From Streblospio benedicti (lineage: Eukaryota > Annelida > Polychaeta > Spionida > Spionidae), in contig CM032667.1 in assembly GCA_019095985.1 (NCBI GenBank), positions 41,254,861 to 41,318,860 of the forward strand: a DNA stretch of 64,000 nucleotides, read 5' to 3'. Shown in pieces: positions 49,801 to 62,900 of this stretch. The notes beneath the pieces are model-generated. The model was not told the DNA's origin. It saw nothing but the letters and a program-made list of their open reading frames with translations, and did not search any database. Position 1 is the stretch's first letter; every line of letters starts with the position of its first letter. The position numbers were made by a program, and so were the translations under genes.

Positions 49801-52800
49801 TGACGTTTGGACCAAATCTGTTCATCAGCAAACGCTGTAGCTTGTCCGGAGACATACATAGATAAATGCATACACACAGTAGATAGAAATGAAACAAACA
49901 CAAGCCAGCTGAACTGACACAACTACGACGGAAAACACACAGTAACGGATGGCCGCCGTACGGCAAATCTGCTGTACTGACGCTTATTTATTTTTATTTA
50001 TTTATTTAATTCAGACATACAGTTCATAGTAATAAAAATAAATGATAATAAAATGCATCACAGATATAGCAAATCATTCCACCTTCTGTATAACAGAAGA
50101 TGGGAATGAAAAAAATTACTATGAATTATATTTTGAATTAGACAATTATTTACAATCGATGATCTTTTCTTAAAACCATAGATATTTTTTCTCATTAAAA
50201 CGTCAGAACTATGAAGTCTATTAAAAACAAATGAATGAGTATCACCAAGTTGTACATGAAATAATTTCCGATAAATGCTATTGAAAGCAACTTTATTCTT
50301 TTTAAAAACATTTTACTTAGAATTACACCATACGCTTTGAATAAGTTATGTTTAACGGCATCTAGACTCTTGCTGAATTTCCTTATGAGCAAATTGACTC
50401 TGACATAGAGTGTTTTTACTTGTCTATCTATGTCCCTTTCATCTGTATAATCATTTTGAATGATTATCTGTATAATCATTTTGAATGATTATACCAATAT
50501 ATTTAATACTTGAAACAATCTTAATGGCTTGATCATTAAGATAAATGAAAGGTACAGAAAGTTTTAACAAATGTTTTGGTTTACAACAGAGTAATTTTTT
50601 TTTTTTCCATTATACACAATACGATTATCTTTTGCATACACACCACATATTTGTATTAGTTTCTGAAGAGCAACAGGTGATGGAGCCATAAGACAGGTAT
50701 CATCTGCATACATTAAATGGTTCATCTTGTCGCCATTCATTTCACATCCCATACTCATACTATTTAAAACAACACTTAAGTCATCCATGTACAAGTTAAA
50801 AAGAAATGGTGATAGTATACCACCTTGTCTAACTCCATTTGATATATTAAAATTCTTTGAGAGAGAACATTACCCCATCTGATACCAAATAAAGCTGATT
50901 GAGATACCAGTACAATAAAATTCCAACAAAAAATATGTCTACATTTCTATGTAAGAGTTTAGAGAATCGAGAGTAAAAATTTATTTTGTCAAACACTTCG
51001 GACGCATCCAAGAAGCAAATATATACAGGACTACCATTATTATTATAAAATTCTACTATTTGTTTCAATGTAAAAAACACATTTCTGTACTGTGTTTGTC
51101 CTTAAAGCTAAATTGATTATCTGAGATTTTGATAAAAGGCTTTATGTATTCCAATAAAACAATTTCAGAAATCAATTATATATTTTAAACCCACAGTGCA
51201 ACCTCATATTAGTTGCTGTACATCTTTTTTAAAGGCACCAGTATGGCTGTACGGCACTCATGTTGATTGCCACCCCTAATAAAGCAAAATAAATCAAATC
51301 TGTTGTGATCCGTACAATTTTCTTTCACACTTTGAGCGAATTAGTTAAAATTATGTACATTCCATGAAATTATTTATTTTTCATGTACACAACACCATTT
51401 TGTTTTTTGATATATTAGTAAATAATTCTAATGGATTCATCACTTTTTTTTGCCTAGAAGAATAGATCATATATTTTTTACAATGAAATACCACAAACCT
51501 TTATTGATTAGTCAATTGTTTTACCATGTAAATACTAAATACACATTTATACAAATTTTGCTTCATTTTTGACATTTTGAAATCACTAGCTGCGGCTGGT
51601 TTTAGGCAATACCTATTCATATTATTGTATATTATACCATGGCACAATGATTAAATAAATCAAATCAATCAAATGAAAGGCAACCATAATGCAAACATAA
51701 TTAAATCCAGCCAATAAAATCATCTTCATGATTATATTATTGACAAATAAAGCTATAGAAAATTGGTGAAAATATTTAAATTGTAATTGCATAAGACTGT
51801 GTCAGCTTTTTTCAACAAAATGAAGTGATAAAGTATATACTAGAGCATAAATCCCGCCGAAAACGGATATCCTGGCTCCATTTGTTTTTGTGTTCTTAGT
51901 TACCCTTTTTTAAATTCTCAAAGTAAAGAAAATTCTTGTATAGTAAATATAGAATTTATACCCCCAACCCCATCTCACGATGCATAACATTATACATGTA
52001 CAATGTACATATACATGTACTATACTTGGAGAAGGAAATGGTCACCATCCTTTTTTTTTAGATTACTGTATCCATGACTGCTTGAGTTCAATTTTGCTGG
52101 TATTGCTCTGGCATCCAATCTCATTTTCTACAAATTCATCCTATTTTTGCAGGGTATGACAGTGAATGATGCAAATGTTCAAAGGAGTAACTGTGATGGA
52201 AATCCTAATGGCTACATTGCGAGTTTTCCCGGTCGCAGGGTAATGTCACACAAACCATAGTTATAAACATAATGACTCACTTTTTCTGTGCATGTGCATA
52301 TACCTATGTTATCAAATGTTATTGTTGTTGACATCGTTTACTGCAGGGAAAAAATGCATATACCCGAACAAAGAAATTTGCGCAGGGTGGACCGATTGCT
52401 AACCAAATGATGAACAATTTGAAGCCTGTCAAAACGAAGATGCCACAGTATGCTTCGAAATTTATCTATTTAAAAATATTTTGTCATTATAAGTATTGTA
52501 ATACTTCTTTTTGTTTATGATATAATGAATATTTTACTTTCGTTGTGGGCAATGTCATGTGATTCAATGCCTTAATTGGGGTGGGTTTATAAGGAAGTGA
52601 GATGTGAGAAGAAAGACAAAAAATAGGGATGTGGGGAAAAATGATAAAGAAAGGGATGTGGGACTTCAAGTAAGTGTGGATGTGGGGAAAATGCTGTTTG
52701 TGGATTGTGGGAAAAAAGGCTGGAAAATGGGAAAAAGGCAAAAACAATTAGGGACGCGTGATTTCTTGACTCCTTATACCCCCTTCTTCCTTTGTTGAGT

Positions 52801-53912
52801 ATTGCCTTGCAGGTGCGGGAAATATTCAGTTATTCACCCAATTTGGGCATTGAATCATACGATACTTCCCCATAAAAAAGTTAAAATTTATTTAATATAC
52901 TTCATGAATACAATACGAAAACTAGATCAAACGTGTTCAAAGAACGCAGCATCGTTAGAACAATGTTGACTTATGGACAATTAAGATATATATTAAAACA
53001 ACGTAAACTTTACAATTAAGAACTTTATGAATTTGAGGAGAAAACAGCAGAATGAATTTACAGCAGTGATCAATGTTCAGCAGAACATTTTGCTCTGTGC
53101 GTTGCAATAGTACTAATAAAAGCTTGAAAATCTTTTATAAAGCCCACTTTAATTAGACATGTAGAAAGTGCCCACAATCGAATCACTTAGGTGTTGCCTT
53201 ATACCTCATAGTTGCGTAAAATTTGAACGAAATTGGCTCATCAGTAAATGCTCTAGGGTGTCCAGAGACAAACATACATACATACATTTATGCATACATA
53301 TATACATAGTTACAAACGAATCAAAACACAACACTTTGCTTTAGGAGCTTAAGCGACGCAATAAAACAAATTCATAGAATCAGTATAATCAAAATACATT
53401 TTTTAACATGAAGACAAAAGATGAACTGGCTCACACATACTGATAACGTGACCAAAAGGAATGGGCAAAATAAGTCGCTAAATCTACACCAAGATTCAAA
53501 TATGCACTAAATACCACTTGCAATGAATGAGAATTCTTTGAAAAAAAAAGTCTATATCTCTGACACAGGAACTTGTTTGGTTTTGGGGAGATGCACTTTG
53601 GTGGTTGCGGCGCTTTTGCTACAACTGGAGAAGATGTCACAGGCATCGCCATCGGATTGAAACTGGATAATGGTAATGGTCATTTAGTGAAATATTTACT
53701 CTCTTTTAGTTGCAACCCTATATATTTGATATAATCAGCTTGCACTTTATTCTATCCAACAGAAATAACGTTGGTGAACTTGAAATGTTATTGTGTCGGT
53801 TTGCCAGCGCACGCATATATATTCATCATTTCACATTATTGAAATAAGCTGACACAGTCCTATACAACCACAATTAATATATTTTCTCGAAACTTCCATA
53901 GCTTCATTTTTT

Positions 53913-53946
<34 letters not shown>

Positions 53947-56900
53947 TTAAAAAAAAAAATTTTTAAAAAAAAAAGGAAATTTTAAAAAAAAAAAAATTTT
54001 TTTTTTGGGTTGGGTTTTTAAAAAAAAAAAAAAAAAATTTTAAAAAAATTATTTTTGGGGGGTTAAAACCCCTTTTTGGGCCCCAAAATTTTTTCCCCTT
54101 TTTTTTTTTTAAAAAATTTTAAAAATTTTTTTTTTAAAAAACCCCAAAAAACCCCGGAAAAAAGGGGGGGGGGGGTTTTTTTTAAAAAAAAGGGGTTTTT
54201 TTTTTTTTTTTAAAAAAATTTGTTTTTTTAAAACAAACTTTCCAAAAAAAACCCAAAAAAAATTTTTTTTAAAAAAGGGGTTTTTGGGGAAAAAAGGGGG
54301 GGGAAAAAGGAAAAAAATTTTGGAAAAGGTTTTTTCCCTGCCCAAAAAGGGCCCCCCCTTTTTTTTTAAAAAAAAAATTTTTTTTGGCCCAAAAAAATTT
54401 TTCCCCCAAAAAAACTGGGTTTTTTTTAAATTAATTGTTAAATTTAAAATTTTTTTTTAAAAACCCCTTTAAAAAAGGGGGGGAAAAAACCCCCCCCANN
54501 NNNNNNNNNNNNNNNNNNNNNNNNNNNNNNNNNNNNNNNNNNNNNNNNNNNNNNNNNNNNNNNNNNNNNNNNNNNNNNNNNNNNNNNNNNNNNNNNNNTT
54601 ATTATTAGTTAATAGCTATTACAAGTCCTTTACAAAACGTGACTGTGCAGAGAGTAAAGGGTACAATTTTTGTTCACAATTATAGAAAAATTGGTTGTAG
54701 TGAGGAAAGGTTTGATGTTCTCTACACCACCAGAAATGTTTAGTATTCTCAATGCACACCATTTTTAGCAGACAAAACAAGCCAAGATTACCTACCAGAC
54801 AGCAAATGCAACGAGCAGGACTACGTACGTTCCTGGACTTACCACGCCAAAACTGCTTTGCAACCACGCCAAAAGCTGTTTCACACGCCAAAAACTGATA
54901 ACTGATTGCATGGTGTGTAATTGTGATATGGCTAGCGCCCCCCAGGAGGGGGCCAGGGGCCAGGGGCCCCCTTAGAATTTCAAACATGAGGGTTCCAGGT
55001 AGAAAAAATCTAACTTGATATGTTTCCGCGTTGGATTCCGTGTTGCATTGTTACTTAGAAATTAGTTTTTTGGGGGGCTGGGTCCCACTTCTGAAATCCT
55101 GGTGGCGCCTATGTATGGTATTATAAGATTCTAACCTTTGTGCTTGTTTCAAACATTTTGAATTCATAGGATTATAGGTATAAGATTTTGATAATAGAAA
55201 GTGAAAATGTGCTAATTTGTTAAACAGTTGATAGTCTGTTTCAAATAATTTTCATTTGAATCATGAAGCTTCCATACATCCTTATTGTAATAATTGTGTA
55301 AATATGAATATATGAAAAGCATCACCTAAGGTGACACACCAGTGTTTACAGTAAGATCAAATAACAACCACAATGGACCCAAATATGGGGCTGGGCCCCT
55401 CTTCTGAAATCCTGGTGGCGCCTATGTATGGTATTATAAGATTCTAACCTTTGTGCTTGTTTCAAACATTTTGAATTCATAGGATTATAGGTATAAGATT
55501 TTGATAATATAAAGTGAAAATGTGCTAATTTGTTAAACAGTTGATAGTCTGTTTCAAATAATTTTCATTTGAATCATGAAGCTTCCATACATCCTTATTG
55601 TAATAATTGTGTAAATATGAATATATGAAAAGCATCACCTAAGGTGACACACCAGTGTTTACAGTAAGATCAAATAACAACCACAATGGACCCAAATATG
55701 GACTGTTTGGATCCATGTAAAACAGGCTACAAGAAATCACTATTTTCAACTGACAAACCAATTTTAAGCATCCAAACTCAAAAGATGTGACTTGTAGAGG
55801 GGTAACAGTAAGAAATGGACCAAATAATGGTCCAGAATGGACCAAAATATTGACTGTTTGGGTTCATGTGAAATTGAGTTCTTATAGTTACCATTTACCT
55901 GACAAACTAAATTTGAACATCCTAGCTCAAACAATGTGACTTGTAGAAGGGTAAAATCAACAAATAATTGTCAAGAATGGACCCAAATATCATGGAGCGT
56001 TTAGGCCCATGTGGAACAGGGTTTTTGTGGTCACCATTTACCCGCCAAATTTGAGTACCCTAGTTCAAACAATGTGACTTGTAGGGGGTAACAAATGGAT
56101 GGACCGTTGGATGGTCGGTCAGTCGGTATAACACAATGAATAGGGTCTTAGCCAGCGTAAACACTGGAATAAATTTTATACAAACTTTACATTCATTGTT
56201 CACCATTCATTGTTTATTGCTGATTTATTTTAGTGCCTAAATCTTCAAGCAAAAGTAAGAAGAACAAGGGTTCCAAACTGAATAAAAGTAAGAATTCTAA
56301 AACGAGTAAGAGAAGTAAAAAGTCCAAAAAGAGTAAGATGTCAAAGAGAAGTAAAAAGTCCAAAAAGAGTAAGAAATCAAAGAAAAGTAAAAAGTCCAAA
56401 AAGAGTAAGAAATCAAAGAAAAGTCAGAAGGATAAGTCAAAGAAGAATAAGTCAAAGAAAAATAAGAATAAGAAACGCAGTAAAAAGGTATTTTTCAAAA
56501 ATAAAAAATATAAGCATTTGAAAGATGGGTATGAATATTAATGAGGTGACAGTAAGCTCATGGAGTAATATTTTCTATCATAACTAAACAATGGCACTGA
56601 ATATCTAAATATGAATTATAGGAATCATACGCTATTCATTTGCATGACTTTCATTGTAATTTTTATTACTCTGATTAGTTAACATAAAAGTGAATACTTA
56701 CATGAAAATGGCATTTTTTTCTGTCTCATTGAGAGACAGACATTTTGAACATTCTAAAATTAGGGATTAGGTCCCATGATCAGACAGCAACGTTTGTTTA
56801 TATTTTTGATTGGCATACAGATTACTGTCTTACTTGAGTTACTGGCCATGTGTATGCAAATCAAAATATTGCTGTTCTAATCACAGGACCTAATCCCCAA

Positions 56901-59900
56901 TTTTGGTTTGTTTAAAATGTCTGACTGTCTCTCACAGACCAAAAAATGGCATTTTCATGTAAATCTTCCCTATTATGTAAACCTATAAGATTGATAAAAA
57001 TTACAATGTATATATGGTACAAAAAATAGTGTATCAGTCCTATAATTTTCATTTTGGAATTCAGTACCATTTTTGAGTTTTAATAGGAAATGTTATTCCA
57101 TGAACTTGCTGTCAGTACACTAGATTCGGTTCACAATGTAGGGTAACGTAACCAGAAATCGGCCCTCTCAGATTTCGGCCCCTGTAGTGAATAATACAAT
57201 TGTTTTCTATTCAAATAATGTGGATTTTTACAGTAAATTGAATTATAATCTGTAAACAACAGTTCTTTACAATGATCATAACATATTTTCATAAAGACCT
57301 TTCCTTCAGGCCACAACATGACAATTACATGGATTCTGTACGATCTGTGTCATGTAGAGCTAAAGATGCCTTCCAGATTTCGGCCCCTATAGGCTTTAGT
57401 TTATGATCTTCTTACAATCTACTAAAATCTCTATGATTTCTAAATATTTTGTTCTGAATGAATATGCGAATGAAAGAATTCCGAGTTGCTTGTGTTTGAT
57501 ACTGAGAATTGGAAGACTTTATTTAAAAATTTGTGTTCTTATGAGTCTTTATGTAGAGGGGCCGAATATTGAAAGATGGGGGGCCGGAATCTGAAATCAC
57601 GGTTAGAATTGTTACTCATATTAAACATCATAACTATATATTGGTTTTAGTGTTCTCTTCATACCCACAAGAGGATATTACAGTGTATATTTTGTATTTA
57701 GCTTCTGTGACGTAATTTCAATTTTCGGCCCTTATATTAGAGGGCCGAAAACTGGTTACGTTACCCTATATGGTGTAGCATGTGTAGAATTTAAAATTAC
57801 ATGGGTGTACATGGATGGTATTTGTTCTCATTTACTAATACGATTGATGTGATTGAATCAAATATAGTTGCAGTATCTGTAAAATACAAGTAACTATGAT
57901 ATTTTGCAATCAATGCTATAAGTAATCGTCTTTAATGATTGATAAATGCTAGTAGTAAATAGGCAGAATGCGTTAATATTATGATGTCCTTTTGTTGTTA
58001 GTTATTACTACAACTGTATTCAGGCCGTGCCAGATTTTTAAAACCATTTAAACTAGACTTGAGTCGTCAGATTATTTTTGTTTGAATTTCAAAATAACAT
58101 TACAGGTCTATATAAAGTGATTTACATACTTCATTATGCATTTAGGAAATACTGTGAGGAAATGTAAAGACAACAAAACATTTTGCCCTGCACACTCTCG
58201 TTGCTTCAAGGCAAATAAGAAGATAGCCGCGTACCAGTGCAAGTGTGGCAAGAACAGGGTTTTGGTGACTGGCAAAGATGGCAAGGCCACCTGTCAAAGT
58301 AAGAGTCTTCTGTTCATCTTCTATGTTGTCTTCATCTTGGAATAATTCTTAATGGTCTTCATTTCCTATTTATTTACAGAATCATAGCACACGTGACTGT
58401 CCATTAGCACTACAATCAAATTTATTGGCAGATTCTTTGAGGTAGAGAGTGGGGGGCCTAAGCAGAAAAGTGTTGCGTATTATTCTAGTTCTCACTGTAC
58501 CTAGCTTTGTTTGGGAAGATGAACTTACAAAAGTGATAGTCAAAACATTTATCGTATAACATTTTTATTTAGAATCGCATGCCTGGTATGCCAGTCTTAT
58601 TCATTCTTGAACAACTGCGAAATATAAATAAATGTCAATTTGATTATACTACCATCACTTGAAATAATTTTATATTCCAAGTTAACACGATTATAATGCA
58701 AAACATTCCATAACATAGGAAAGACTCATATTTTGTTCAATATTATCTCAGGTATATTAGTTATACATATTAAATATCCTATATATTTGGCTTGCAATAA
58801 TTACTTTAAGTGGCTTGTTGATGCTTTTTCACTGACACCACCTTTTCTGCATCAGAACTGGGCTGGTGCCAGGCAACGGGAGACCCCCACATCAAGACGT
58901 TTGACAAGAAGATGAAACACTTCCAGGGTGTATGTGAATACCTCTATGTGAAGCCAAAGGCCTCTGACGAGTTCAGGGTTGTGGTGAGTGCCAATTATGT
59001 TATACATTGAAGTCTCCATCAGTCATATAACATGTATTCTTATCATTTGTATATGTACTGAATACTTTGTATAAATTTGGTTGTATATCATTGAAGAGAT
59101 CATCTCATAATTATTGATTTTATTTGTAGGTCAAGCAAGTGCGCCGTGGAAAAAATCGCAAAGTAGCATTTGTGGACTCTGCCACAATCACTTATGGAAA
59201 GCTAAATATACAAATGATGCAGAAAAAGAGAATATTTGTAAGTTTATTCTTAACAATAGTATGATTATGTTGATGTTCATTTGTTCAAGTTTTCATGTTC
59301 TTGTTTTAAAACTACACTTTGAACTTGTTTTAAGTGAAAGCTCACCTGAAGCTTTCAGACATTTTTATTGTGGGAAAATGCCATGAGAATGTCCGAGAGA
59401 TTCAGGTGAGCTTTCACTATAAAACAAGTTCAAAGTGTGTTTTTAAAACAAGAATATGAACCATATGATTGTTGTATTTATTTAATAATTGTCAAAACAG
59501 ACATTTTTTGACATTTATTAAATACAGGTTTGTTCTATCATGCAAATGAAAACCGCCTAATATATTGCTTAAATGCATATATACGTTATAAAGATAATTG
59601 AATTATAATATATTTTTGATATCAACATAGTTGGATGGTGTGCGGCGTAATAGTTACAATAAGGATGGTGTTAGGATAGAGAAAAATGGCCGGTTCGCCT
59701 CTCTTACTCTTCCCAATGGTATGAGAGTGATGTTTGATGGGAACCGTGCATTGAAAATAGGTCTTCCCCGCTCATACAGGAAAAATGTAAGTATATTGTC
59801 TTTTTATAATCAATGCACAATTTTCTCTGAAATATGCAGTCAAAGATTCCAAACATTAGTATAATTTAATCTGAGTTTTATCAGGTATAACACACTTCCT

Positions 59901-62900
59901 TTTTGACAAGCAAAACTAGTCTACAATATTTGTCACCACATGTACTGTACTACCATTCTTTATTTTTATGGTGCCATCATACATGTAGTTCCACACCTGT
60001 CCTGATTTTAGGTTGAGGGCCTTTGTGGTGACTGGAATGGTAATGCTGCAGATGATATGATTCCCAAGGATGGTACCAAGCCAGCAAAGTCGTATCATGA
60101 AGATGGTTCGAGTTGGGCAGTCAAAAAGTAAGCAACCATTTCTTCCTTTTATGGCTTTCATAAATCTCTTATATGTTTGTTGTCATTGTCGTTGATATCA
60201 TGATTGTTGTCGTCGTATGTATCGGCTTCGGCATTGTTGTCATTTTCCACAAGAATTTCTCTTACACATATATTCTTTTTTAATCTTTATTCTTTTGTGT
60301 TTTATTGGCTAATTGTTGTTTTCTGAAACTATGTGTATGTTTTACTTGATCTTTAAAAAAAAACATTGAAACCTACTTTGAGAGCTTTTAGTTTACTTTC
60401 AAAATCCTTGCCAATCTGCCTAGACAAATCTTTGAAACAAATATTGACATATGTGGACCTGCACAGTCACTAAGTCCAGAGAAACAGTGATTTCACGAAT
60501 TCCCTAAAAATTTTAGGGATTTCACAAAATCCCTGATTTCACAGACTTAGTGTAATCTACTAGAGACACCCCCCTGACTTACATAGTAAGGAGCTCCCTA
60601 TCTACGGTAGGTTGGTGTGTGTGTGTGTGTGGGTTTTGTGGGGTTTTGTTGTTGTTGTGTGGGGTTTTTTGTGGGTTTTTTAGGGGGGGGTTCTCTAGAA
60701 GTAAGCAAACTTTGGGACTCAGTGACTGTGTGGTCCTCAGTGGTGTAGTGTTGCCAAACACTTACATCGTACGTCAACCGCTACTTTGACGACTCCCACA
60801 CACATGACGCCACGGTGGAGTATTCTAAAAGATCGTGGCGACACCAAGCATAAGGTTCAAAAGCCTTGTTAAAAGATGTGTCTCGTGTAAAAGACAGTCA
60901 CCCCTAGCTAGTCCCTCCACCCCAAGGCTCAATTGGTTACCTAACCTGCCTCTGTAGGTCCATGTACCAACACCATGTGGCCTCGCTCTGCTAAGATCAT
61001 CAGCAAGTTGATGGCTGCATGAGCGTCCACGCAAACCAATAAACAAAATGAAAAAATATATGAGTTGTGTGTGTATGTGATGAAAAACAATGTACCTATA
61101 TGGTTATTCTCTTGCTGACTCAAAAGGTCACAGTCTAGTTGACAACGAATTTGACATTTATTTTCAAAATGTATCTCTCTTTCACAATCATAATCCTTGT
61201 TTGTACAGTGAGATCTCAGTACGAAACATGAGCCCCAGCATCATGAGAGGGGGAGGGGTAAAATATACTATATTTGCTATACACTCCTCTAAATATAGTA
61301 TGTACCACCTTTCTCACTGTGCTGGGCCCATGGTACAAAACACAATGAGCCAGAGAAATCCAAAATAAAACTTGTGACATTTACCATATTTTACCATTTA
61401 AAAGATGTGATGAGCCTGTCGTTGATGTGAACCCGGAAGATCAATGTCCTAAGGAGAAACTGGACAAAGCCCAGATGCAGTGCAATCAAATGCTTCCCAA
61501 GAAAGGACCTTTTCATATCTTAAAGGGCAAGAGGAAGGCCGCTACTCCTGTATGTTTACTGTTGATTAACATTAATTTTACCACATTCTCTCATATCCCC
61601 CAATCAGCAGTATTGCGCTTTCCATGAATTATCAGACTCGCCTATTTAATTGTTGTGTACATATAAGTTAATGTAATGAAATACATGTACATTGCAAATC
61701 AATCTGACTTAACATGAGTCGATTTCAATTACATAGCTGTTTTTTTTTGGTGTTGTTTTTTTAATTTAAACATTGCAAAATTGTGGTTGAACGAGTTCTT
61801 ATGTTACCAATGCCATGTTCAATTTCTATAATTGTGGTATCTTGGTCTCATATTAGATCAAAGCCAGGGACCGTATTGAGAACTGTGTGGAGGATGTGTG
61901 TGCATCTGATGATCCTCTGGAGTACTGCAACTCTTACCGTGATCTAGCTGATGATCTGGAAAAAGAAGCGAACATCGTCATAGACTATATTAAGCCTTAT
62001 CCTGAGTGCAGTATGTTCAAACTTTTATATTTGACTAGCAATAAATTGCAAGTATTCATAACAGCTACAATTTTAAACTTTGTCTCAATGTTATATCCAA
62101 ATAAAATTAATAAGTACATGTCTTCCTCCAAATATATAGTTATCTGTATAAACATTAGAACAAGATATTGTGTGCAAAAACACATTTATTTTCCTGACAC
62201 CAATCTTATTCCACTTGCTTTTCGTCTTAACAAATGTTGTTTTTTTTCTTATACACTTAATCTGAAAATCATGGGAAATGATTCACACTAAAATGTTCCA
62301 CCTACATGAGAAATTTCTTGTGTCCAAAACAAAACACTTGGAAATATGCACATACTTACTGATGTAGAAAATTTCAACATTTTCAGAATTTAACTTTGTG
62401 GAATAGGCATTTTGATTGGAACAGCCGTATTTTATGATGTTGTAAACATTTAAAGCATTCCAACATTAGGTCAAGATTCCACACCCAATCATAGTATGGA
62501 CATAAATGGTTTTCAATAATCTACATGTATAATTGTTTATGCATTTGCATATTTAGTGCCATTCAAATGCATGTTTTCCTTCGCTGACTTAGGTCAGTGG
62601 CAATCCCAAACATGCAATTTGTCTTAAATTTTATTTAACGTTATGTGATTAAAATGATTATCATTCAACATAATGACATTTCTGTGACTGTGCAAATGTC
62701 TCTAGGTTACTAAGAAGCTCAAAACTTTTGAGTAGGAACAGCATCAAAATTAGTGTCTTAGGGAAACATTGTTATGGGCAAAAGGTAGTGGAATAAAATT
62801 GTTGTTAGGATATAGATATGCAAAGTTTTGTCTTGAAAACTTGAACATATATTTATGAGCAAGTATGAATGCTTTCAAGTTGCCCCCACATTTTGTTCAA

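Noticed and set aside
54109-54345. Minus-strand frame of Phe/Lys runs
   Set aside because: It lies in the unreliable homopolymer sequence before the assembly gap.
54619-54987. Minus-strand frame of about 120 residues after the gap
   Set aside because: It has several cysteines but no domain that I recognise and no splice support, and a GGCCAGGGGCCAGGGGCC palindromic patch at its start suggests a transposon fragment; too weak to call.
56214-56399. Minus-strand Leu/Phe-rich frame
   Set aside because: It is the antisense shadow of the Lys/Ser repeat exon.
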